A stretch of DNA of 64,000 bases, from assembly GCA_902623215.1 (NCBI GenBank), contig CACNSS010000002.1, positions 1 through 64,000 of the forward strand, written 5' to 3'. The translations under genes and the position numbers were made by a program. Every line of letters begins with the position of its first letter. Positions within the stretch are counted from its first letter, which is position 1. This stretch comes from an uncultured Pelagibacteraceae bacterium (GTDB lineage: Bacteria; Pseudomonadota; Alphaproteobacteria; Pelagibacterales; Pelagibacteraceae). This document shows, piece after piece, positions 9,776 to 20,315 of this stretch. The notes beneath the pieces are model-generated. The model had not been told where the DNA came from. It was given only the letters and a program-made list of their open reading frames with translations, and made no database searches.

Positions 9776-9823
9776 AGTTTGTAATTAATGTTTTTTTAAT
9801 GTAGAACACCCTACAATAAACTG

Positions 9824-10027
9824 ATGATTTCTGAAATAATTTTAAAAGTATTATCAATAGCACTATTAATTGTAGTTGGAGTAGTCCTTATTCTTGGAAT
9901 TGGAACTTTATTTAAAGGTGGAGAGACTAGTAAAAAATATTCAAATAAGTTAATGCAGTTGAGAGTGATATTACAATTTATAGCTATTATCGTATTAGTG
10001 GGATTTGCATATTTTTTTAAAAATTAG
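9824..10027 (+). CDS. HIG1-domain (hypoxia-induced) two-TM protein
   Basis: 67-aa, GGETSKKYSNKLMQLRVILQFIAI pattern typical of the HIG_1_N family. Confidence 0.75.
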   Translation: MISEIILKVLSIALLIVVGVVLILGIGTLFKGGETSKKYSNKLMQLRVILQFIAIIVLVGFAYFFKN

Positions 10028-10533
10028 TTGTAATTTTTTAGCCACTGAATAAATTTTTCTTCATTAAAATCTATCGAACCAATAATCCTTGCAAACTCTT
10101 TGCCATTTTTATTTATTAAAATTGAAGTCGGAATTCCTCTTAACCCAAATTTTTTTGTTAAATTAATATTTTCATCAAAATATAAATTTAAATTTTTTAT
10201 ATCTAGATCATCAAAAAATTTTTTTGCTTTTTTAATATTATCCTGTCCAACATTTACAGGAAAAATTTTAAGATTATTTAAATCTTTATTTGATTTCAAT
10301 AAGTCTAATGATGGCATCTCCTCTTTACATGGAGCACACCAAGTTGCCCAAAAATTTAATAATAAAATATTTCCTTTGTAATTACTTAAATTTAATTGAT
10401 TATTTTGATCATCTAAAAAGGTTAAATTTGTATATTCTCTTAATTCTTTATTAATTATAAGGTTTTTAATATTTGGGGTTTCGTTTGCAAAAGTATTTGA
10501 AATTAAAAATATAAATATTAGTAAAAATCTCAT
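10024..10533 (-). CDS. TlpA/ResA-like thioredoxin-fold protein, periplasmic
   Basis: LLLNFWATWCAPCKEEMPSL; N-terminal signal peptide. Confidence 0.88.
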   Translation of the reverse strand: MRFLLIFIFLISNTFANETPNIKNLIINKELREYTNLTFLDDQNNQLNLSNYKGNILLLNFWATWCAPCKEEMPSLDLLKSNKDLNNLKIFPVNVGQDNIKKAKKFFDDLDIKNLNLYFDENINLTKKFGLRGIPTSILINKNGKEFARIIGSIDFNEEKFIQWLKNYN

Positions 10534-10557
10534 ATTAAAAAGGTATAAATAGTTATC

Positions 10558-11949
10558 ATGGTAAAAAATAAAAACAATAAGGCAATTTGGAATAGCCGAA
10601 TTAAAACAAAGACATCTGTTCTCTATAAAAGATATGGGAGCTCAATTAACATTGATAAAAAACTTTTTAAAGAAGATATAATCGGATCTGTTGCTCACGT
10701 AGAAATGCTTTTTAAACAAAAGATTATTTCTTTTAAAATTAAAAATAAAATTATCTATGGCCTTAATAAAATTGAAAAAGAAATACTAAATAAGAAGTTT
10801 GAATTTAATGAAGAATTTGAAGATATTCATATGAACATAGAAAAAAGACTCACACAATTGATAGGTGACGATGCAGGCTACATTCACACGGCCAGATCAA
10901 GAAATGATCAAGTTATTACAGATTTAAAGATATGGATGAAATCAGCAACTCAAAATATAGACTCAAATTTAAAAAAATTGATCAAAACCAATCTTAAGAT
11001 TGCTGAAAAAAATATTAAAACTATTATGCCAGGTTTCACTCACTTAAAAAACGCTCAAGCTTTATCTTTAGGTCATTACTTAATGTCTTATGTTGAAATG
11101 TTTACTAGAGATAGAAAAAGATTTTTAAATAATTTCGAAAGTCTTAATGAAAATCCTCTTGGTGTATGTGCATTAACAGGAACTTCTTTCAATATTGATA
11201 GAAAATTTACAACAAAAAAATTAGGTTTTAAAAGCCCTACCAATAATTCTGTAGATACGATATCAGACAGAGATTTTGTTACAGACTTTTTATATAGTTG
11301 TTCTGTATGTGCAATGCATATATCTAGAATAGCTGAGGAATTAATAATTTGGAACTCTGATGGTTTTAATTTAATAAATTTATCAGACAAAATTGTAACA
11401 GGATCTTCCATTATGCCTCAAAAAAAAAATCCAGATATGCTAGAATTTTTGAGAGGAAAGACGGGTGGAATGTACGGAAATTTATTTTCAATGTTAACTG
11501 TGCTTAAAGGTTTGCCGTTATCTTATTATAAAGATCTTCAGGAAGATAAAGAGATAATTTTTAAAACTAACGATACTTTAAATAACTGTTTAAAAATTCT
11601 TGATGAAATTTTAAATAATTTTAGCCCTAATAAAAAAAGAATGTTAGAACTGGCCAGCAGTGGTTACATTACTGCGACCGATTTAGCTGACTATATTGTT
11701 AAAAATCATTCTAGATCTTTCCGAGAAGCTTATCAAAAAACAGCTGCTATAATAAATATGGCTGAGAAAAGAAAAAAAAGGCTAGATGAGTTATCATTAT
11801 ATGATTTAAAAAAAATTGAACCAAATTTGACAAAGGATGTTCTAAAAGTATTTGATTTAAATAATTCTGTAAATTCAAAGAAATCATATGGAGGAACTGC
11901 TTTTGCTAATATTAAAAAAATGGTAATAAAATATAAGAAACAATTATGA
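10558..11949 (+). CDS. argH: Argininosuccinate lyase
   Basis: HTARSRNDQVITD, GSSIMPQKKNPD. Confidence 0.97.
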   Translation: MVKNKNNKAIWNSRIKTKTSVLYKRYGSSINIDKKLFKEDIIGSVAHVEMLFKQKIISFKIKNKIIYGLNKIEKEILNKKFEFNEEFEDIHMNIEKRLTQLIGDDAGYIHTARSRNDQVITDLKIWMKSATQNIDSNLKKLIKTNLKIAEKNIKTIMPGFTHLKNAQALSLGHYLMSYVEMFTRDRKRFLNNFESLNENPLGVCALTGTSFNIDRKFTTKKLGFKSPTNNSVDTISDRDFVTDFLYSCSVCAMHISRIAEELIIWNSDGFNLINLSDKIVTGSSIMPQKKNPDMLEFLRGKTGGMYGNLFSMLTVLKGLPLSYYKDLQEDKEIIFKTNDTLNNCLKILDEILNNFSPNKKRMLELASSGYITATDLADYIVKNHSRSFREAYQKTAAIINMAEKRKKRLDELSLYDLKKIEPNLTKDVLKVFDLNNSVNSKKSYGGTAFANIKKMVIKYKKQL

Positions 11950-12071
11950 CGAAAAAATTTTATCTTTTAATAATAATTTGCCTACTAGTAATGTCTTGTG
12001 GAAAAAGGGGAGATCCTACTTATAAAGAACCAACTTCCAAAATGCCTTATTATGTTACAAAATATTCATGA
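11946..12071 (+). CDS. lptM: LptM (YifL)-like small lipoprotein, 41 aa
   Basis: Manual translation MTKKFYLLIIICLLVMSCGKRGDPTYKEPTSKMPYYVTKYS; lipobox LVMSC, CGKRGDPTY resembling LptM CGLKGPLY; between argH and lysA, ATGA overlaps both sides. Confidence 0.75.
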   Translation: MTKKFYLLIIICLLVMSCGKRGDPTYKEPTSKMPYYVTKYS

Positions 12072-13282
12072 GATATGTAAACAAAAATTTTTTTATTGAA
12101 GGTATTAAAGCATCTTATTTAGCCAAGAAATTTGGAACTCCACTTTATTGTTATTCATTAAAAAGGCTTAAGAATAACATTAGGAATTTAAAAAATGATT
12201 TTAAAAAAATTGACCCAATTATATGCTTTTCTGTAAAATCTAATCCCAATATAAATTTGCTAAGCGAAATTGGCAAACAAGGTTTGGGTGCTGATGTTGT
12301 TTCAATTGGCGAACTAATGAAAGCCCTTAAGGCTGGTATAAAACCAAAAAATATTGTTTTTTCAGGAGTTGGTAAAACTAAATTTGAAATTGAATACGCA
12401 ATTAAAAAAAAAATTTTTCTTATAAATGCAGAGTCTAAAAATGAAATTTTACAAATAGAAAAAATTGCTAGGAAGCACAAAACTAAAGTTAATGTAGGCA
12501 TAAGATTAAATCCAAATACTGACGCAAAAACTTTGAGCCAAATATCAACGGGGAAAAAAGAAAATAAATTTGGGGTTTCAGACAAAGTATTCCTGACACT
12601 TGTTAAATATGTGAAAAAATCAAAAAATTTAAATTTGAAATGCTTAAGTGTCCATATAGGAAGTCAAATCTTAGACTCTAAGCCATATGAGAAAATGCTG
12701 AGGATACTTGATAAAATTATAAAAAAAACCAAGTTCAATTTTGAATACGTTGATTTAGGCGGCGGAATGGGAATTAGTTACAATAATAAGGAGAAAACTT
12801 TAAATCTAGATAAATATTCTAATAGTATAAAAAAATTTATAAAAAAAAATAAATCAAAAATTATTCTAGAACCAGGTAGATCTATTATTGGTAATACAGG
12901 GGTTTTAATATCAAGAGTAATTTACAATAAAGAAGGATACAAAAAAAATTTTATAATATTAGATGCAGCCATGAATGATCTTATGCGGCCAGCCTTATAT
13001 AATGCAAAACATGAGATTAAACCAGTTGTAAAAAATAATGGCTACGCAAATAAAGTTTATGAGTTTGTTGGTCCAATTTGTGAAAGCACTGATAATTTTG
13101 GATCATATAGAAAATTTCAAAAATTAAAAGAGAATGATTTAATTATAATTTGTGATGTTGGAGCTTATGGGATATCCTTAAGCTCAAATTATAATTTAAG
13201 ACCCAAGCCAGCAGAAATATTAATTAAAAAAACAAAAGCTAGTGTGATCTCAAAAAGACAAAAACTTATTGAAATAATATAA
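12068..13282 (+). CDS. lysA: Diaminopimelate decarboxylase
   Basis: CFSVKSNPN, HIGSQI, GGGMGISY, EPGRSI. Confidence 0.96.
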   Translation: MRYVNKNFFIEGIKASYLAKKFGTPLYCYSLKRLKNNIRNLKNDFKKIDPIICFSVKSNPNINLLSEIGKQGLGADVVSIGELMKALKAGIKPKNIVFSGVGKTKFEIEYAIKKKIFLINAESKNEILQIEKIARKHKTKVNVGIRLNPNTDAKTLSQISTGKKENKFGVSDKVFLTLVKYVKKSKNLNLKCLSVHIGSQILDSKPYEKMLRILDKIIKKTKFNFEYVDLGGGMGISYNNKEKTLNLDKYSNSIKKFIKKNKSKIILEPGRSIIGNTGVLISRVIYNKEGYKKNFIILDAAMNDLMRPALYNAKHEIKPVVKNNGYANKVYEFVGPICESTDNFGSYRKFQKLKENDLIIICDVGAYGISLSSNYNLRPKPAEILIKKTKASVISKRQKLIEII

Positions 13283-13294
13283 AGTTATCTGAAT

Positions 13295-13996
13295 ATGATA
13301 AGAAACTTTTTGTTTTCGTTTTTATTTTTCTCAGGAATTATCTTCATATCAATAATTTTTTTACCCTCACTTTTTTTACCACAAAAAATTACCTTATTTG
13401 GGGGAAAACTTATGGGTTATTGGTCTAAATATTGTCTGAAAATCATTCTATCAACTAAGATAGTTGTTAAAGGAAAAGATAATATGATAAATGATAAAAA
13501 ATTTTTTATCGCTTGTTCACATCAATCAATGTTTGAAACTTTTTTCCTTCAAACAGTTTTTAATTCACCAGTTTTTATTTTGAAAAAGGAACTTACTAAA
13601 ATTCCTGTTTTTGGATGGTATTTAAAAAAGATTGGCTCTATCTCAATAAAACGAGATAAGATTACCAGAGATAATCTCAATTTTTTTGAGGATATTTCAG
13701 AAACAATTCAGAATTCTGAGAGACCAATAGTTATTTTTCCACAGGGGACAAGAGTATTACCAGAAGATCGACCACCCTTTAAAAAAGGAGCATCACGAAT
13801 TTATGAGAAATTAAATATTTTCTGTCAACCAATTGCAATCAATTCTGGTTATGTATGGCCTAAAAACGGTATTAAAAAAACTAATAAAGTAATTACTATA
13901 TCTATACTTGAACCAATTAAACCTGGATTACAAAAAGAGGAATTTTTACAAGTACTTGAAAAAAAAATTTACAATGAACTAGACTTAGTTAGCTAG
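13295..13996 (+). CDS. plsC: 1-acyl-sn-glycerol-3-phosphate acyltransferase
   Basis: CSHQSMFET (HX4D-like variant) and FPQGTRV. Confidence 0.88.
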   Translation: MIRNFLFSFLFFSGIIFISIIFLPSLFLPQKITLFGGKLMGYWSKYCLKIILSTKIVVKGKDNMINDKKFFIACSHQSMFETFFLQTVFNSPVFILKKELTKIPVFGWYLKKIGSISIKRDKITRDNLNFFEDISETIQNSERPIVIFPQGTRVLPEDRPPFKKGASRIYEKLNIFCQPIAINSGYVWPKNGIKKTNKVITISILEPIKPGLQKEEFLQVLEKKIYNELDLVS

Positions 13997-15105
13997 CCTT
14001 TCATTGGCATTACAATAAAAATACTATCAAAGTCACTAGGATCTTTAATTAAAACAGGTGAACCAGTATCATTAAAATGTAATTCAATTCTTTCACCCTC
14101 TAGCTGCGATGCTACATCTATCAAGTATCTTGAGTTAAAACTAATTTCTAAATCATAATCAAATTTTGTCACTAATGTTTCATTACCATCACCACTATTA
14201 GTATTGTTAACTGATAAATTCAGCGTATCTTTTGATAAATTGAATTTTACACCATCTTTTTTATCAAGAGACACAGATGCAACTCTATCAACAGAGTTTA
14301 AAAATAACTTTAAATCAATTTCTAACTTTTTTTGATTATTTTTGGGGATTACTTGTATGTAATTTGGGAATTTACCATCGATAAGCTTTGAAATAAGAAT
14401 ACTGTTACTTAATTCAAATTTAATTTTTGATTTCATATTTGAAATTTTTACTTCGCCATCATAATTATCTAGGATAGTGCATAACTGAAAAATAGTTTTC
14501 TTGGGTAAAATAATAGGCTCAAAATCAACTTGTTTTTCTAATCTTATTTTAGAAATAGACATTCTATGACTATCAGTTGCAACTGCGGTTAAATATTTTT
14601 TTTCATCAACCTCGGTTTGATGAAGATATATTCCACTTAAATAATGTCGTGTCTCATCGTTTGAGACTGAAAACTTACATTTATTTAATAACTTAAGAAA
14701 TTGTTTTGATTTTATCGAAAATTCGTTATGATTAAAGTTTTCATCTGTGGCGGGATATTCAGAGTGACTTATACAATTAAGATTAAAAATAGATTTATCC
14801 GATTCTAGGTGAAGTTTATTTTTATCATTTAGAGTTAAATTTATTTTTTTTCCAGATGAAATTTTTCTCACTATATCATACATAATTGATGATGTAGTTG
14901 TAGTTTTACCTTCCTCAACTACCTCAATATTATTAATTCGATGAATAAAAATTAGGTCTAAGTCCGTCGCAGTCAAAATTAATTTAGAGTTATGTGCGCT
15001 TAAAAGAATATTAGATAAAATTGGTAATGTGCTTCTTTTCTCAATAACTCCTTGGCAATAATTTAACGCTTGTTGTAAATCCTGTTGGTTTACACTAAAT
15101 TTCAT
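13993..15105 (-). CDS. dnaN: DNA polymerase III beta clamp
   Basis: Full-length beta-clamp, C-terminal VIMPMKG; next to dnaA. Confidence 0.96.
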   Translation of the reverse strand: MKFSVNQQDLQQALNYCQGVIEKRSTLPILSNILLSAHNSKLILTATDLDLIFIHRINNIEVVEEGKTTTTSSIMYDIVRKISSGKKINLTLNDKNKLHLESDKSIFNLNCISHSEYPATDENFNHNEFSIKSKQFLKLLNKCKFSVSNDETRHYLSGIYLHQTEVDEKKYLTAVATDSHRMSISKIRLEKQVDFEPIILPKKTIFQLCTILDNYDGEVKISNMKSKIKFELSNSILISKLIDGKFPNYIQVIPKNNQKKLEIDLKLFLNSVDRVASVSLDKKDGVKFNLSKDTLNLSVNNTNSGDGNETLVTKFDYDLEISFNSRYLIDVASQLEGERIELHFNDTGSPVLIKDPSDFDSIFIVMPMKG

Positions 15106-16510
15106 TTTCTTTATTATTGTACAATATTTGGTTTTTTAACTTATCAATATTTTCAGCCATCTCTTTGTCGTTCTCTTTTAGTTTCTCAATAGTTTTTACA
15201 GAATGAATTATAGTAGTGTGATCTCTATTTGAAAATTCTCGACCTATCTCTGGTAAAGATTTTGGTGTTAGTATTTTTGTGAGATATATAGCTGTTTGTC
15301 TGGGTCTTACTAAATATCTTGATCTTCTCGAGGATAACATTTCGTTTTTACTAATTTTAAAAAATTTGCACACCAAAGTTTGTATCAAATCAATTGTAAC
15401 TTTATTTTCATTTATGTTTAGAAGGTCTTTTAAAACAACTTTTGCCTCTGCTAAATTGGGTAATTTGTTGTAAATTCTTGAAAAAGAAATTAAACGATTA
15501 ATAGCCCCAACTAACTCCCGTATACTGTTAGAGATTTCAAGACTGATAAAATCTCTAATTTCCCCCGGAATATCTATCTTATCTGGATAAAGTTTATTCA
15601 ACTCTTCAATTTTTCTCTCAATTATATTTTTTCTTAATTCAAGATCGGGTTTTTGAATGTCAACAACTAACCCACCAGAAAATCTTGATTTTATCCTCTC
15701 TTGAATTCTAGATAGTTTATTTGGAGGTCTATCTGCAGATACTATAATTTGACTACCTTTTTCTAATAAGGCATTAAAAGTATGAAAAAACTCTTCTTGC
15801 ATGGCTTCTTTTCCGTTCATAAACTGTATATCATCAATTAGTAATATATCTGTATTTCGAAAATATTCTTTGAATTTTACCATATCATTTGCCTTTATAG
15901 ATTTAATAAATTGGTACATAAATCTTTCGGCTGGAATAAACATTACTTTCTTACTCTTTTTTAATTCAAAGCCTATGGCATTCAAAAGGTGTGTTTTTCC
16001 CATCCCAACACCACCATAAATATACAAAGGATTATACTGTGAAATATTTTCTGTAACTTTTAATGAAGCCTCGTAAGCAAGTTTATTACTTCTGCCAGTT
16101 ATAAAATTTTCGAATCTTTTGTTATAATCAACACGATTATATTGAAGAAGAGAGTCCTTTAAAAAAGATATATTCTCACTTTTTCTCGGTGGTATGTTAA
16201 CGTCATCCTTTTCAGAATTTTGATTTTTTTCTATAATTCTAAATTCAATTCTAGTTAAATCTTTTTTAAATCTTTTTACAATTTTTAAAATCTGGTCTAA
16301 ATATCTCGAAGTTATCCAATCTCTTATAAATCTAGTCGGTACCGATATTAATATATAGCTGCTAAATTCCTCAATAAAGTCAATTTTTTTTAACCAACTT
16401 TCATAAACTTCAGAGCCTAATTTTTTTCTCATCTCATTTTGAACTAGTTCCCAATCTAACTTGTTTAATTTTGATTTGTTTAAATCTTGATTTTTGTAGG
16501 TATTTTCCAT
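15095..16510 (-). CDS. dnaA: Chromosomal replication initiator DnaA
   Basis: YGGVGMGKTHLLNAIG, LLIDDIQF, RDHTTIIHSV. Confidence 0.98.
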   Translation of the reverse strand: MENTYKNQDLNKSKLNKLDWELVQNEMRKKLGSEVYESWLKKIDFIEEFSSYILISVPTRFIRDWITSRYLDQILKIVKRFKKDLTRIEFRIIEKNQNSEKDDVNIPPRKSENISFLKDSLLQYNRVDYNKRFENFITGRSNKLAYEASLKVTENISQYNPLYIYGGVGMGKTHLLNAIGFELKKSKKVMFIPAERFMYQFIKSIKANDMVKFKEYFRNTDILLIDDIQFMNGKEAMQEEFFHTFNALLEKGSQIIVSADRPPNKLSRIQERIKSRFSGGLVVDIQKPDLELRKNIIERKIEELNKLYPDKIDIPGEIRDFISLEISNSIRELVGAINRLISFSRIYNKLPNLAEAKVVLKDLLNINENKVTIDLIQTLVCKFFKISKNEMLSSRRSRYLVRPRQTAIYLTKILTPKSLPEIGREFSNRDHTTIIHSVKTIEKLKENDKEMAENIDKLKNQILYNNKENEI

Positions 16511-16825
16511 ATTTGTGAAGAGACATTAGTAAGGCTATAATAAAAATTATTTCAACAAAATATTTTATAAATTTAAAAAAAAATAAAATCTACGATTGTG
16601 CAGTGTCAAAAATTTAAAAATGAAAAATTAAAATCTACGATTGTGTAAAATTATTCAAATAAAAAATTTTTTTTGTTTTTTAAAAAAAAGTTTATTAATA
16701 AAATTTATGATTGAATTAAAATAGTTCGCAATATTTACTAAATCTAAATATTGTGTAGTATGTAGTTCTAGTTATAGATTTTGTAGATCCTGAGGTTGTA
16801 TATTTCAAACAACTTTCAATATAAA
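16511..16825. other. Candidate oriC / dnaA control region
   Basis: 315-bp noncoding gap between rpsT and dnaA; exact 17-bp direct repeat TAAAATCTACGATTGTG (16584-16600, 16629-16645); TGTGTAAAA (TTTTACACA) matches the DnaA box; AT-rich tract. Confidence 0.6.
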
Positions 16826-17086
16826 CTATATTGATGATATTTTTTTCGTAATTCTTGAAATATTCCTTGAGGCATTTTGTTTTTTAATTATCCCAGTTTT
16901 GGCGATCTTCATTAATTCAGAATTCAACTTGGGTAAGAATTTCAAAGCTTCTGACTTATCTTTTTTCTCAATTAGAAGACTCATCTTCTTTATTGCGTTT
17001 TTATATCTGCTTTTTCTAATTTTGTTCACAGAAGTTTGTTTTGATATCCTTCTTATTCTTTTAATTGCAGATTTAGTATTAGCCAT
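16826..17086 (-). CDS. rpsT: 30S ribosomal protein S20
   Basis: MANTKSAIKRIRRISKQTSVNKIRKSRYKNAIK. Confidence 0.95.
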   Translation of the reverse strand: MANTKSAIKRIRRISKQTSVNKIRKSRYKNAIKKMSLLIEKKDKSEALKFLPKLNSELMKIAKTGIIKKQNASRNISRITKKISSI

Positions 17087-17138
17087 TTTCGAAGGGGGTA
17101 TAGCTTGTGAAATAGTATCGGTCAATCAAATAATTCAT

Positions 17139-18002
17139 TTATTTTTGACATATATTACAAAAGAATGTTGATCTGTTTGAAATATTTTTTTTTAGAATAA
17201 TACCATTACAATCTCCTCTTTTACATTTAAACCCCTCTTTTTGATAAACTTTAAATTTTTTTTGAAATGATCCTTTGTTCCCGGTGATATGTTTAAAGTC
17301 TCTTATTGAAGACCCGCCTCTTTTTATAGCATTTAAAAGAACTGACTTTGTATTTTTAAGAATTTTTTTACACTCAACTTTATTGATAGATTTACCCTCT
17401 TTGACAGGGTTTATCTTGCTAAGATAAAGAATTTCACTAGCATATATATTTCCAATCCCAGATACAAAATTTTGATCTAAAAGAAGATTCTTAATTTTTT
17501 TTTTTTTATTTCTTAAATTATCATAGATATAACTTATATCAAAGTTGGGGTTAAAGGGTTCGGGACCTAATTTTTCAAATCTTTTTTCTAAAGAGTATTG
17601 ATCTTTTATAATTTCAAAGAAGCCAAACCTTCTAGGATCATTATATACCAATTTGAATTTATCAAAAAAAATTTCAATATGATTATGTTTATCAGGTAAT
17701 TTTGGAGAATTATAAAAACTTGTATTAGTTAAAAAATTTTTTTTATCAAGTTTCAAAAGATGAATTGTACCACTCATACCAAGATGAATTAACAATTTAT
17801 TGCTTCTAGATAAAAAAAGAATTAAATATTTCGAAAATCTATTAACATCTAAAATTGTTTGGTTTTCTAGAATTTTTTCAAAATTTTTAGGTACTTTAAT
17901 CCTTAAATTTCTATTCCTTACTATTACCTTTTTTATAGTTTTTTGTATTATTTTTTTATTTAATGATTGTCTTATAATTTCTACTTCTGGTAATTCTGGC
18001 AT
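17139..18002 (-). CDS. mutM: Formamidopyrimidine-DNA glycosylase
   Basis: MPELPEVEIIRQ N-terminus, C-terminal zinc finger CKRGDC...CNICQK. Confidence 0.96.
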   Translation of the reverse strand: MPELPEVEIIRQSLNKKIIQKTIKKVIVRNRNLRIKVPKNFEKILENQTILDVNRFSKYLILFLSRSNKLLIHLGMSGTIHLLKLDKKNFLTNTSFYNSPKLPDKHNHIEIFFDKFKLVYNDPRRFGFFEIIKDQYSLEKRFEKLGPEPFNPNFDISYIYDNLRNKKKKIKNLLLDQNFVSGIGNIYASEILYLSKINPVKEGKSINKVECKKILKNTKSVLLNAIKRGGSSIRDFKHITGNKGSFQKKFKVYQKEGFKCKRGDCNGIILKKNISNRSTFFCNICQK

Positions 18003-18034
18003 TTCATACTATATTATTTGTATATTTAAATTTT

Positions 18035-18739
18035 ATGCAACAAGATCTTCAAAATAAAAAAGGACTAGTTCAAAGTGTCTTTAATCAAGTTTATGATCAA
18101 TATGATCTTATGAATGACCTAATGTCATTGGGTATTCATAGAATATGGAAAAAAAACTTATTAAATATGATGAATCCGTCTATCAACCAAAAGTTAATAG
18201 ATGTTGCCTGTGGAACTGGAGATATAGCCAAAATTTATCTAGATAATGTGGGAAAAAATGCTGATGTAACTTGTATTGATCCAAATAAAGGAATGATAAA
18301 TATTGCTAAAAAAAAATTACCTAAATATAAAAATCTAAAATGGTATATATCGTCAGCAGAAAGTTTACCTGTTTCAAGTAACTCTTTTGATTTTTATACG
18401 ATTAGCTTTGGATTAAGAAATACAAAAAATATAAAAAAATCATTGAAAGAAGCATACAGAGTTTTAAAACCAGGAGGCCGATTTTTATGTCTAGAATTTT
18501 CAAAAATTCAAAACACTAATTTAAATAAACTCTATAAAAATTATTCAAAGCTAATTCCAGAGATTGGAAAAATCGTTGTTGGAAAAAAAGAGCCTTACCA
18601 ATATTTGATTAAAAGTATTGAAAATTTTGTTAATCAATATGAGCTCATAGACTTAATGCACGAAAGCAAATTTGATAAGTGTGATTATACAAATTTGTCT
18701 GGTGGTATAGTTTCAATTCATAGTGGTTGGAAGATATAA
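18035..18739 (+). CDS. ubiE: Ubiquinone biosynthesis methyltransferase
   Basis: NQVYDQYDLMNDLMSLGIHRIWK, DVACGTGDIA. Confidence 0.95.
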   Translation: MQQDLQNKKGLVQSVFNQVYDQYDLMNDLMSLGIHRIWKKNLLNMMNPSINQKLIDVACGTGDIAKIYLDNVGKNADVTCIDPNKGMINIAKKKLPKYKNLKWYISSAESLPVSSNSFDFYTISFGLRNTKNIKKSLKEAYRVLKPGGRFLCLEFSKIQNTNLNKLYKNYSKLIPEIGKIVVGKKEPYQYLIKSIENFVNQYELIDLMHESKFDKCDYTNLSGGIVSIHSGWKI

Positions 18740-20307
18740 TGATCAAAAAATTAATAACATTATTTAAACTTGGAAGAAAAGTCGCAAAATCAGATATTTT
18801 GGATATAACCTCAAAATTTCAAAAGCCACCTTTGTCTATAAGAATTTTATTTAGAATTTTATCTTTCTCTTTTTCATCTAAAAATAATGAACGAGCAAAC
18901 AGTAATGAAGGAAAAGGGTTATCTAAATCTTTAGAGTCAATGGGTACAACTTTTATAAAACTAGGTCAATTCTTAGCAACAAGACCAGACATTATTGGCG
19001 AAACTTTATCGAAGGAACTTGAAAATCTTCAAGATAAATTGCCCGCTTTTTCCCAAGATCAAGCAAAAAGAATTATTAATGATGATTTGGGAGTTGATAC
19101 TTACAACTCAATTATTGATTTAAGCGAACCTGTTGCAGCTGCATCTATAGCTCAAGTCCATAAAGCTAAAATAGACGATAATGGGATAATAAAAGATGTT
19201 GCAATAAAAATTTTGCGCCCTGATATTAAAAAAATTTTCAATGATGAAATTGATGCTATTATGTTATTTGCATTCTTAATTGAATCTTTAATAAAAAAAA
19301 CAAAAAGATTAAAACTTGTAGAGGTAGTTTTTTTACTTAAAGAAATTACTAACCTTGAAATGGACCTAAGATTTGAGGCAGCTGCTGCAAATGAATACGC
19401 AGAAAACACAAAAAATGATATTGGTTTTAATGTTCCAAAAATTTACTGGAATTATACTAGTGAAAATGTAATGACACTAGACTGGGTAGAGGGTATTTCA
19501 ATTAGAGAAACTGAAGAGTTAAAAAAAAGGGAAGTAAATACAAAGAAATTAGCAGAAGATATTATTCAAAATTTTCTCAGACATGCTGTTAGAGACGGTT
19601 TTTTTCATGCTGATATGCACCAAGGAAACATTTTGATAGACAATGATGGCTATATTGTTCCTATTGATTTTGGAATTATGGGCAGGCTGGATAAAATGAG
19701 TAAAAGATTTTTAGCTGAAATACTCTTTGGTTTTATTCAAAGAGACTACAAAAAAGTTGCTGAAGTCCATTTAATTGCAGGTTTAGTGCCGAAAGATGTC
19801 CCCATAAATGATCTTGCTCAAGCTTTAAGGTCTATTGGTGAACCAATTTTTGGTCAAGCAGTTAAAGATATATCTGGTGGAAAATTACTAAAACAACTTT
19901 TTGATGTTACAGAAAAATTTAATATGCAAACACAACCACAATTATTAATGTTACAAAAAACAATGGTAGTAGTTGAAGGAGTAGCAAGAAAATTAAATCC
20001 TGAAACAAACATTTGGACTACATCTAAACCTATTCTTGAAAACTGGTTGAAAGAGACAAAAAACCCTATGACCACAATTAATGAAACAATTAATAGCACG
20101 TCAGAAGTAATAAAAAGATTACCAGAATTTCCAGAAATAATGGATAAAGCTAATCAGGCTCTTACCTTTCTAGCTAGTGGACAAATTCCTCAAAACTCAA
20201 ATTCTTATAATGCATTGAGCGACAAAAGATCTGAAATGGTGGCTTTCAGAAATCAATCTGTAATAGGTTTTTTATTGCTTGTAATTCTTGGTCTTCTAGT
20301 ATTTTAA
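18739..20307 (+). CDS. ubiB: Ubiquinone biosynthesis kinase-like protein
   Basis: KLGQFLATRPDI, PVAAASIAQVHKA, ADMHQGNILID, DFGIMGRL. Confidence 0.95.
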   Translation: MIKKLITLFKLGRKVAKSDILDITSKFQKPPLSIRILFRILSFSFSSKNNERANSNEGKGLSKSLESMGTTFIKLGQFLATRPDIIGETLSKELENLQDKLPAFSQDQAKRIINDDLGVDTYNSIIDLSEPVAAASIAQVHKAKIDDNGIIKDVAIKILRPDIKKIFNDEIDAIMLFAFLIESLIKKTKRLKLVEVVFLLKEITNLEMDLRFEAAAANEYAENTKNDIGFNVPKIYWNYTSENVMTLDWVEGISIRETEELKKREVNTKKLAEDIIQNFLRHAVRDGFFHADMHQGNILIDNDGYIVPIDFGIMGRLDKMSKRFLAEILFGFIQRDYKKVAEVHLIAGLVPKDVPINDLAQALRSIGEPIFGQAVKDISGGKLLKQLFDVTEKFNMQTQPQLLMLQKTMVVVEGVARKLNPETNIWTTSKPILENWLKETKNPMTTINETINSTSEVIKRLPEFPEIMDKANQALTFLASGQIPQNSNSYNALSDKRSEMVAFRNQSVIGFLLLVILGLLVF

Positions 20308-20315
20308 TTCACAAA

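Noticed and set aside
15095-15105. dnaA/dnaN overlap as a frameshift or fusion
   Set aside because: Both proteins are complete; short overlaps are normal in this genome
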